Shown here: piece after piece, positions 58,401 through 64,000 of the stretch
How positions within the stretch are numbered: position 1 is the first letter of the stretch
How the letters are laid out: the number at the start of each line of letters is the position of its first letter
NCBI RefSeq assembly: GCF_016920785.2
Contig: NW_024609884.1
Coordinates: forward strand, 84,250,069 to 84,314,068
Origin: Ixodes scapularis
Lineage: Eukaryota; Arthropoda; Arachnida; Ixodida; Ixodidae
DNA: 64,000 nt
Direction: 5' to 3'
Made by a program: the position numbers and the translations under genes
Notes under the pieces: generated by a model
The model's input: the letters and a program-made list of their open reading frames with translations, nothing else
What the model was told of the DNA's origin: nothing
Databases searched by the model: none

Positions 58401-61400
58401 ATTTTTTGTAGTTAAGCCTGTGGAAACCAACATTACAAAGTAACTTATACTGTCTACAGCAAAAAATAAAAAATATTTTCTCTTACAATGTTTGAAGAAA
58501 CGAAAGTGATAGCTGTAGCATGGTCGCGCAGCACGGGTGGAATAATGCCGTCACGTTCCTGAGGACGGAGGTGCGGCGTGCCTAATTCTCATAACCGTTG
58601 TAGTCGGCGTCATGAATGCTACTCATGGCCGCCACCAGTGATTCGTGGAGTAAGTGGGTAAGCGTGTGGAAGTTTCTAAAACTATCCAACATTACGCTTA
58701 GGAATGTGATACTGCAAACGTAAAATTTCGCATAATGCGAGTAATGTTTGAAAACAAGTCTTTCAAGCAGACAACACAAAGAATCTCCCTTCGTTGTGCC
58801 ATTCTTGGCGGTATGCCATGGCTGCCCTCTTTGCTTTCTTAGCACGGCACTGCCAACAAAAATTCCCGACTTCCCTCTCCTCGCGCCAAGAGGGGAGAGA
58901 AGAAGTTTATTTTTTCCTTCTTCGCGCCTGCGGCGACGACGGCCCACGAAATCGAAATCTCTGCAAAGTGTTGCCCATAAAGTGATTGCTTTAAAAACTG
59001 ATTTCCGAATAGCCTGCTTGGTTTAATGCCGAGAGTTTCCCTTCACATCTGCATTATCATGTGCCTGCCACACATGCCGTAAGGTGTAACTAATGTTTAT
59101 TCCATTCATCTACAATTACATCTAGGGTTAGCTCCCTACTTTTGCACAAAAGTGCTCTTGCACGCTTTTAGCAAGTGCAGTCTGGTGACGTTTTTGTCTA
59201 CATATAAATGACCCACTGCTAAGGTGCGGCTTCTCAGCGCGGGTGAAGTACAAATGGGAAGTTCTTTGAAGAAAAAGCACAATGGAGTGTGCAAGTATTT
59301 TCTAGCACTCCGGCGTTAGTTTTTCATGTGCCTCAATCCCCAAGATGCCGACGTGCACATTCTTTTAGTTTTTGTCTCAATTAATCACACGATTCATTTC
59401 GGTCATATCACCTAGTCTGACATTCTTACAACAATTTTTAGGAAGCCGTGTGAACAGGGTTCTCCCCAGGAATTTTTTAGGGGTCGACACAACCACCATG
59501 CGAGTGGCGAGGGGGCTAGTTTGCAATGTGGCACGATCAGGCTTGCCGGCAGAACACACTTTGCGTCTCTGTGAGTAGCGCCACGCCGCGGTAATAAATC
59601 AGAAACCAAAATGCCTTGGAAACAAAAAAACAAGAAAAAAAAATTGGGAGGGAAAGGTGGGGAGCGAGCGAAGAGGCGAAGTTAAAGCAAGCCACGGCGC
59701 GAGCAAGCATTGAGCAGTGAAAGAAAAGTTATCTCTGCTTTCCCTGGCAATAGGGCCCACCTAGAATAAGTCTCTTTTTGGCAATAAAGTTTTTCCTCCT
59801 CCTCCTTCTGCTCTCTGCCACTCATAAGGTTGCCACCTTCCCCCCCCAAAAAAAAACCGGCCATTCCGAAAAAAAAAAAGGGAAGGGGGTGGGAGGGGGG
59901 GGTTGTGGGATATAACTAAAAGCAGAGCTGTGACTAAAAAGAAAGACGTCGTGTTGACAGACTTTAATTGATTCACGGATTAATTTTATGTTGATACGAG
60001 CTTCCAAACATAAATTTAATTAACATAGATCTATTAGTACCGAGCATCTGCAAATAAACCAAACCCTATTTTTTTGCACCGCAAAAATGAACAAAATTAA
60101 GGAGAACTCAAACTCCGTCAGGATGTAGCCCTAACCGTTCTAGCAAGATGCCAAAGTTTCAGCACCAACCATTATTTTATTCAAAGTTATAGGTGATTTT
60201 CTGGAATTTTCAATAAAACAATGGGGCCTGTTTTCGCCGATTTTCGGTTTCCGGCGCCATATAGCTCCATGTATTCGAGACCTCCGTCGGCCGCCATTTT
60301 CCATTAAATTTCGGAAAATCGCTTATAACTTTTAAGTAAGATAAGTTTGGCATCTTGCTCGAACAGCTGGGGCTACGTTCTGACAGAATTTGAGCTCTCC
60401 ACAATGTCTAGTTAATTTTTGCAGTGCGAAAAACAGGGTTTGGTTTTTTCGCGGACACCCGGTCCATCATATGCAAGTACACGGATACACAACATTGAGC
60501 TTAATACCCTACACAGATGGATATTATTCAGCCAAAATTGAGGTGCCAAAACAAATATCGCACTTCTACGCACCAGGTGCAGCAGTTGGAGAGCAGATTA
60601 TTGAGTTTCACATAAAAATGGCTGCAAATTAGGTAACGCTTAGAGTAACAAGATGCTCAGCATGCAGATTTCGAGCTAAATTTATTATTTTCAGAAATTG
60701 CTGGTTCTGGAGGTTTTGGTAGTGAACACGGGCACCGGCATGAGCTCGCAAATGGCCACTCGGGAATTTGTGTAACGCGAGCATGTTCGCATACATTTCG
60801 AATCATGAATTACAAAAGGACTGTGTCCTCAGATTCAGATCTAGTGACGTCTTGCTCGCCATTCTCTGATCTCCTTCGGTAAATCGCAGACTCTTTACGT
60901 GTAAACACACGACTTCTACGAAAATTATGTCCTCTATTTACAAAATAAAATTAAAAATAGAAAATGGATATGTATATATGCCCGATAATGTTGATGATCA
61001 AAAAAATATTGTTGATGGTCTAAATATAAATATATATTTAAAGTATAACTTATATGCTCCCACAAAAAAAAAAAAGTGCTTGGATAGTTCAGAAAAACCG
61101 GCAAATAACGGCCGGTTTTAGATACTGGCCGGCAACCAGCCTTTTCTCCAAAAAACCGGCCGTACGGTCAAAAACCGGGCAGGTGGCAACCCTAGCCACT
61201 CACCACCCTGTGGAGAGAACTGCTGTGTGTTTGTCGCGTCTGTTTACTTCGTGTTTCTCCGCGGCCAAGCACCCGCCCCCTCCCCCATCGCCCTCCCCGC
61301 ACTGCCGGTGGCGCTTCGCAGCTCCGCTCTCCTTGTTTGAAAGAATGCCGGCAGTCGGCGATGAGATAACATGCGATAACGTCTGCAGTCATGTGCACAG

Positions 61401-62934
61401 GCGAAATCGCATCGTCATCCTGTGGCATAATTGAGCTGTGGGCGGTCAGTCGGAGCGGTGGGTGGCAAAGTTACTGCAGCCCACGGTGGGGAGAGCCCTG
61501 CGTGTGAACAGTTTTTTTTTGTTTTTTTTCTTATAGACATTTTACTCTTCTTTATGAGCAGCCTATTCGAAAACTATTCAAAAATTATTCGGTGCCACCG
61601 CTCTTCGATTTCTATTTGATTTGTTTTAAAAAATGTATGCACACCTCTCGAATGTACCAAACAGTGTTTGCACTGGCATTGCTGCAGCAAGGAAGCAGCC
61701 AACTTACTGGCTGCTCCTGTGGCGACCACACTTGGGCTCGAGCCACCGGTCAGCACGGGACCGGAGGAGCCGCCACCCTTCTACGAGCCCCCGGCGGAGC
61801 CCCCTGCCGAACCCCCAGCCCAGTTCCCAGCCGAGCTTCCAGCCATGCTCCCAAGCGAGTCGCCGGTTGACACCCCGACCGAGCCTCCAGCCGGGCCCCT
61901 CCCGGTTCAAAGCCCGGTTGAGACCCCGTCCGAGCCTGCAGCCAAGCCTCGAGTCGAGCCGCCGGTTGAGCTCCCGGCTGACCTTGCGGCCGAGCCCCCG
62001 GCCGAGCCTCCAGCCAAACCCCAAGTCGAGTCGCCGGCCAAGCGTTTGGCTGAACCTCCAGCGGAACCCCCGATCGAGCTCCCAGCTGAGCCCCCGGCCG
62101 AACTCTCAGCTGCAACGCCACCCTTTCCCACACTCGAACAATTGGTCAAGCCCCCGGTCGAACCTCCATCCAAGTCTCTAGCCGAGTCTCCGGCCGAGTC
62201 TCCGGCCGATTCGCTGGCCGAATCTTTAGTGGAGTCCGTTGTCGAGTCTGTGGCCGAGTCCCCCGCAGAGTCCCCTCCCGCATCCCCAGTTGCATCCTCC
62301 GCCGCGTCTCCAGTCCCGTCCCCGGCAGTGTCTCCGGCCGCGTCTCCGGCTGCGTCTCCGGCTGCATCTCCGGCAGCATCTCCGGCTGAGTCCCCGGCCG
62401 AGTCCCCAGCTGAGTCGCCGGCCGGGTCGCCGGCCGGGTCCGCGGCTGAGTCCTCCGCTGAATCCCCCGCCGATTCCCCCGCGGAGTCCCCCACTGAATC
62501 CTCCGGCGAGCCTCCAACCGCTTCTTCGACCGTGTCTGTGGGCCTGTCTCTACCCGAATCCCCGGCAAAGCCCTCGGCCAAGCTGACCGAGCTTCCGGTC
62601 AAACTTCCGGTCGAGGTTCCTGTCGAGCTGCCGGCCAAGCTTCTGGCTGACCTTCCAGCCGACCTTCCGGCTGACCCTCCGGTTGAGCTCCCGGTTGAAC
62701 CTCCGACTTCACTTGTGACCGAACTTCCGGCCGAACATTTGGCTGCGCTTCCAGAAGAACCACCGACGGAGCCCACGGCCCAGCCCGAGGTGGAGGCCCC
62801 TGGCGAGGCGGAGGCCGACCAGTCGGCCGAAATCGTGGGCCCCGTCGAGGCCCCGATGTCGCCGCAGGAGAGCAGATCCCCCGAGGAGCCCATGGGCTCC
62901 AAGGAAGAGGACCAGGTGCCATCCTCTGCAGAAG
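37404..62934 (+). CDS. BRD8: BRD8, bromodomain subunit of the NuA4/TIP60 complex; 11 exons, 3' end outside window
   Basis: Exons: 37404-37419, 37716-37809, 37872-37941, 37997-38046, 44017-44130, 44194-44274, 46506-46569, 47376-47459, 47934-48051, 52031-52124, 61688-62934; 2032 nt, all junctions GT-AG and in phase. Residues ~12-75 form the SANT/Myb-like module (WSIREKLC-like start, RPNDWFAQ, CALQYSELLE). Residues ~90-142 hold the coiled coil LIVRKLTLERIEELKALI and FKRDVELLRAGQLDDRL. A short APTLSKLLE motif precedes the Pro/Ser/Glu repeat exon. BRD8 helps TIP60/NuA4 acetylate histones and was described as a nuclear-receptor coactivator (family knowledge). The bromodomain exons lie right of 64000. 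The first intron is 296 bp; the largest are ~6 and 9.6 kb. Confidence 0.93.
37716..37809 (+). CDS. BRD8: BRD8 exon 2, start of SANT module
   Basis: Acceptor ttttcag, donor GTGCGC. It encodes FRPKQTTSDVWSIRERLCLA then SSVLRSGDQN. The vertebrate protein reads PWSIREKLCLASSVMRSGDQNW here. 94 nt = 2 + 30 codons + 2; the split Trp codon is closed by exon 3. Confidence 0.92.
37872..37941 (+). CDS. BRD8: BRD8 exon 3, SANT module
   Basis: Acceptor gttgcag, donor GTACGT. It encodes VSVSRAIRPFGEKNRPNDWF AQK, matching VSVSRAIKPFAEPGRPPDWFSQK. The flanking introns are only 62 and 55 nt. Confidence 0.95.
37997..38046 (+). CDS. BRD8: BRD8 exon 4
   Basis: Acceptor tctcgcag, donor GTAAGT. It encodes NCALQYSELLEKVESP, matching HCASQYSELLETTETP. 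50 nt; the split Lys codon is completed ~6 kb downstream. Confidence 0.93.
38047..41290. other. BRD8 intron 4, first part, nothing recognised
   Basis: AT-rich intron; short ORFs only, no exon signals with BRD8 homology, one A run at 39921-39938. Confidence 0.5.
41299..41698. repeat. 12-bp minisatellite flanked by inverted AACAGCGAAGCTG motifs
   Basis: From about 41510 to 41675, some 14 units of GTCRTCCTNGAN alternate between CTTGAG and CTAGAC endings, giving a 24-bp higher order. Flanks carry AACAGCGAAGCTGTT (41299-41313) and TACAGCTTCGCTGG (right side). The minus-strand ORF through it is only an Arg/Thr/Ser repeat. Confidence 0.85.
43003..43380. repeat. Direct tandem duplication, 190-bp period
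   Basis: 'agatctctacataaagtaaa' at 43021 recurs at 43211, and 'ttttcagtggcatggtggct', 'gtgatgctcttgca', 'aaggcttgaaatcactct' recur at the same spacing, with about 10-15 percent differences. In BRD8 intron 4. Confidence 0.9.
44017..44130 (+). CDS. BRD8: BRD8 exon 5, coiled coil
   Basis: Acceptor cgttgcag, donor GTGGGT. It encodes RKRGGDMDIPGALIVRKLTL then ERIEELKALIEEEQQCH. The vertebrate counterpart is KRKRGE...VIVRKLTAERVEELKKVIKE. 114 nt = 1 + 37 codons + 2. A basic patch (KRKR) follows the SANT module, then a charged coiled coil. Confidence 0.95.
44194..44274 (+). CDS. BRD8: BRD8 exon 6, coiled coil
   Basis: Acceptor cccggcag, donor GTAAGG. It encodes RFKRDVELLRAGQLDDRLDQ then LWNQIK, matching RLKRDAELIQAGHMDSRLDELCNDI. 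The intron before it is 63 nt. Confidence 0.95.
44820..45320. repeat. Dispersed repeat family B, copy 2
   Basis: Partner of 8721-9345, in BRD8 intron 6. It includes the conserved end 'caaatgagcaaacaacac'. Differences are scattered substitutions and small gaps. Confidence 0.7.
45321..46505. other. BRD8 intron 6, remainder, nothing recognised
   Basis: No exon or element ends supported. Confidence 0.45.
46506..46569 (+). CDS. BRD8: BRD8 exon 7, diverged
   Basis: Acceptor gacttgcag, donor GTGAGT; 64 nt fit exactly between the phase-2 end of exon 6 and the phase-0 start of exon 8. It encodes EAQEETRTAPWTEPDAPLSV E. The position should hold the KKLEEEEAEVKRKATDAAYQ region of vertebrates; only the Glu-rich start resembles it. 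The call rests mainly on splice sites and phase. Confidence 0.6.
47376..47459 (+). CDS. BRD8: BRD8 exon 8
   Basis: Acceptor cgtgcgcag, donor GTACGT; 28 codons, phase 0 at both ends. It encodes VDEAPLRGRSTPAVSTSLLT then SLLKSPST. The TSLLKSP core is the kind of short Ser/Leu motif seen in the region between coiled coil and acidic middle in BRD8 proteins (from memory). A competing acceptor lies 17 nt upstream but breaks the frame. Confidence 0.75.
47934..48051 (+). CDS. BRD8: BRD8 exon 9
   Basis: Acceptor gcttgcag, donor GTGAGG. It encodes APQQSSPCFFNPSAARQLAS then LSPPAASRTEGGRSPATTS. 118 nt, phase 0 in and phase 1 out. Low-complexity Ser/Pro/Ala composition, no domain. Inclusion rests on clean splice sites, phase and the in-frame join to APTLSKLLE in exon 10. 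Confidence 0.75.
48598..48655. repeat. Snap-back hairpin, 25-nt arms
   Basis: CGTCAAGTTGTCC-A-AACCACTGGCG, loop GTT, then its complement with a single mismatch. In BRD8 intron 9. Confidence 0.93.
48656..51304. other. BRD8 intron 9, nothing secure
   Basis: Around 50560-50615 there is a fragment ('gagtgacgggttaatcttct') of the family seen inverted at 26870-26900 and 28980-29005. Otherwise nothing recognised. Confidence 0.45.
51305..51726. mobile_element. TTAAAGGGA MITE
   Basis: Left end TTAAAGGGATGCCGAGCTGA; complement of right end TTAAGGGAATGGTGAACCGA. Termini abut TTAA. 422 bp, no ORF. Confidence 0.7.
52031..52124 (+). CDS. BRD8: BRD8 exon 10, APTLSKLLE motif
   Basis: Acceptor gcggtgcag, donor GTGAGC. 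The split first codon gives Ala, then PTLSKLLELPPSTPGGCLPS and LAFLSGPHRA. APTLSKLLE is nearly identical to vertebrate APTLSRLLE, which anchors the exon. 94 nt = 2 + 30 codons + 2. Confidence 0.88.
52125..53523. other. BRD8 intron 10, first part, nothing recognised
   Basis: Only a short hairpin-like GTCACTGTGCCAG/CTGGCACA pair at 52188-52222 and a T run at 52271-52290. Confidence 0.5.
53524..55317. mobile_element. TTAAAGGGC MITE, host of a second element
   Basis: Left end TTAAAGGGCAACTCTGCTCA; complement of right end TTAAAGGGCAACTCCGCTTC, both on TTAA. With 54206-55211 removed the element would be about 780 bp. Contains a 16-base G run at 53776-53791. Confidence 0.8.
54202..55215. mobile_element. 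TTAAAGGGGC element nested in 53524-55317
   Basis: Left end TTAAAGGGGCCCTGCAAAG; complement of right end TTAAAGGGGCACTGCAATC, each on TTAA. Closer to the 18-29 kb TTAAAGGGG copies than to its host. No ORF. Confidence 0.75.
55441..55545 (+). repeat. tRNA-like (SINE) fragment
   Basis: TGTGGCAGCTCTGTGCTGACG resembles an A box and GGTTCGATTACC a B box about 45 nt downstream. No full cloverleaf. Probably the head of a SINE. Confidence 0.45.
56010..57530. mobile_element. pogo-like element, degenerate
   Basis: Left end CAGTTGAATCTCGCTGCAAT; complement of right end CAGTCCAACCCCACTATAGC, with GCGGCATTT/GCGGCGTTT steps inside. The minus strand at 56170-56265 reads MFVEAHDDDVPMQMLSNCEN, possibly a remnant of its transposase. 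About 1.5 kb. Confidence 0.5.
57427..57470. repeat. Snap-back hairpin, 19-nt arms
   Basis: TACCCTCAATTTCCCATTT and its exact complement around a 6-nt loop. It lies inside the pogo-like element near its right end. Confidence 0.95.
57531..59816. other. BRD8 intron 10, nothing recognised
   Basis: Short ORFs only; no homology or end structures that can be supported. Confidence 0.45.
59817..61202. mobile_element. hAT-like element with perfect 8-bp target duplication
   Basis: Element 59825-61194; ends TAAGGTTGCCACCTTCCC and (complement of right) TAGGGTTGCCACCTGCCC, with AAAACCGGCC motifs next. Flanks are exactly GCCACTCA on both sides (59817-59824, 61195-61202). 1370 bp. No transposase recognised. 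Confidence 0.88.
60057..60450. mobile_element. Foldback MITE nested in the hAT-like element
   Basis: ACCAAACCCTATTTTTTTGC at the left pairs with the right end, whose complement reads ACCAAACCCTGTTTTTCGCA. Inner pairing continues through 'gatgccaaagttt' and 'aacttataggcgatttt'-like segments, so it is almost fully palindromic. Confidence 0.75.
61688..62934 (+). CDS. BRD8: BRD8 exon 11, giant Pro/Ser/Glu repeat exon
   Basis: Acceptor tgctgcag, donor GTGGGT after AEG; 1247 nt = 1 + 415 codons + 1. It opens with KEAANLLAAPVATTLGLEPP, then a tetrapeptide repeat of the form EPPA/ESPA/ELPA runs to about 62790. It ends in an acidic stretch SPEEPMGSKEEDQVPSSAEG, which recalls the SLEEPKEEDQGEG stretch before the bromodomain in vertebrates. 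The repeat is likely disordered, highly extended and phosphorylatable. Vertebrate BRD8 has a non-repetitive Val/Pro/Ser region at this point, so the repeat appears to be a lineage expansion. Confidence 0.85.
61765..62790 (+). repeat. 12-bp in-frame minisatellite coding for a tetrapeptide repeat
   Basis: The DNA repeats with a 12-bp period, consensus like GAGYCNCCGGCC, about 85 units. The first part is dominated by EPPA units. The middle (about 62190-62520) is ESPA and then ASPA/ESPA units. The last part (about 62590-62720) is ELPA/DLPA/KLPV units. The blocks suggest successive local expansions rather than one. Unit-length gains and losses leave the reading frame intact. Confidence 0.9.
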
Positions 62935-63289
62935 GTGGGTCTGCCGGGCTTTTTGGGCGGGCAAATCTTTTTTTATGGAGAGCGGGTCCCTGAAATTCAT
63001 AGAAGGCAATGTGCACGCTGTTTCGAGAAACTTCAGAGCACGGTAGGAACGAACTGCTCGAGAGGTCCGGCGCACCGCTGTAATTAAATGAAGACCGTCC
63101 TTTGTAGTGAACGTCACATTATGGCCGCGTATGCAATCGGCAGATGCCAGCGTTTCTACAGGGTGAGTCAAAGGGATCGATGGCTGTTTGAAGGGACGGC
63201 ATAAATCGGATTTTAAAGGTATCTAGCTAAAATTTTGCACTGAGCTAACAGGTGAATGTGCATTAAGGGTATAAAAATTTTACGGAACA
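62935..63289 (+). other. BRD8 intron 11, start
   Basis: Begins with donor GTGGGT. Nothing recognised before the MITE. Confidence 0.6.
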
Positions 63290-64000
63290 AACTTACTTGA
63301 GTAAAAAACTTGAAATCTCTACCTATGGCGGCCATGTGCTAGCTAAAGGTGATTGGCGCAACAGTCGACAGATGACAGCAGTGCTCTCCACATCCACAGG
63401 TCGGCAGTGAATGCAAAGAGTACCGCATTTTTCAGCTTCGGTGATGACCCCACTTTTGTCGGTGGCTTATTTAGGATGTTTCCCTCCTCGTTCAGGCGCC
63501 TCATTCAGCCCACAGTGCCGCCGAAACTCTGCATGAAACCTTTGGCGGACCTCTTTCGTTCAGAGAGCAACCTTCACTTGCTCGTTGGGAGCTAAGTACA
63601 CCATGAGATGACTTGCACCCAAAAACAGCACGGACGAAAGTTGCAGAGAAGAAAAGAGACGCGGTAACAATCGGCGAGTACAAAGCAGACGATGACATGT
63701 AGCCGAAAATAATTGCAGAGGAAAAAAAAAACAAGATAACACATCTGTTTTGTTCTTGTTTATCTTCGTTTATGTTTTATTGGTAGAATAAAATAATCAT
63801 GCACTGACAATTTGTGCAGAAAAAGAGTGCAATGCGTCTGGCTCAGAAACGTTGTCTGCTGTTGCCGAGGTCGAGCGAAGCGCTTGTCGTGGCCGCCATC
63901 TGTCGGCTGCTGCGCCAATCAGACGCCTTTAATAAGCAGACGGCCGCCGTAGGTAGAGACTTCAAGTTTTTCATTTCTTACCTTTTTCCTCAAGTAAGTT
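63290..64000. mobile_element. MITE with ~100-bp inverted ends, cut by window edge
   Basis: AACTTACTTGAG, CTTGAAATCTCTACCTATGG, 'gattggcgcaacag' and 'cgacagatg' at the left recur as complements at the right, ending CTCAAGTAAGTT at 64000. The arms may extend further out on both sides. No gene inside. Confidence 0.8.

Noticed and set aside
61907..63016. 369-codon minus-strand ORF of GDSA/GDPA repeats
   Set aside because: It is the antisense of the BRD8 repeat exon, which has homologous flanks, splice sites and phase. The antisense reading has none.
1..64000. Endogenous viral or retrotransposon coding sequence
   Set aside because: No reverse transcriptase, integrase, capsid or LTR pair was recognised in any frame.

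Overview
This window is animal nuclear DNA: two intron-rich protein genes arranged head to head, with almost everything else made of introns crowded with small DNA transposons. The encoded proteins resemble vertebrate ARMC8 and BRD8 closely enough to place every exon by hand. The mixture of long introns, TTAA-flanked and hAT-type MITEs, tRNA-derived SINEs and short snap-back palindromes suggests an arthropod, most likely a chelicerate such as a hard tick. That assignment is inference from style; no species marker was identified.

Left gene, minus strand (908-31837): ARMC8, the armadillo-repeat subunit of the CTLH/GID E3 ubiquitin ligase. Eleven exons were placed with GT-AG junctions (one GC-AG), and their lengths chain perfectly in phase (1605 nt, 535 codons). 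The first exon (a dozen or so residues) was not found, and the last ~110 residues lie beyond position 1.

Right gene, plus strand (37404-62934 and on past the window): BRD8, a subunit of the NuA4/TIP60 acetyltransferase complex. Eleven exons were placed, starting from a 16-nt first coding exon; lengths again chain in phase (2032 nt). The SANT/Myb-like domain and the following coiled coil are present. The bromodomain is beyond the right edge. The last visible exon is a 1.25-kb exon consisting largely of a Pro/Ser/Glu/Ala tetrapeptide repeat with a 12-bp period. It is the most unusual coding feature here.

Between the genes (31.8-37.4 kb) lie a broken hAT transposase split by a MITE, and a CpG-rich stretch that probably holds the promoters of both genes.

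Repeats by region: 2.4-3.0 kb a higher-order tandem array with perfect palindromes and E-box/CRE-like motifs; 4.0 kb a tRNA-Ser-like sequence with anticodon ATA; 7.2-8.2, 9.4-10.3 and 15.5-16.2 kb MITEs, the last inserted at TTAA inside a SINE; 18.3-19.8 kb a MITE holding a 128-bp near-perfect palindrome; 25.07-29.39 kb an apparent four-level nest of elements with two degenerate simple arrays; 30.2 kb a hAT MITE with target duplication; 53.5-55.3 kb one MITE inside another; 59.8-61.2 kb a hAT element with a perfect 8-bp target duplication and its own nested foldback; 63.3-64.0 kb another MITE cut by the window edge. No retroviral or RT-bearing ORF, no rRNA and no CRISPR array was seen.
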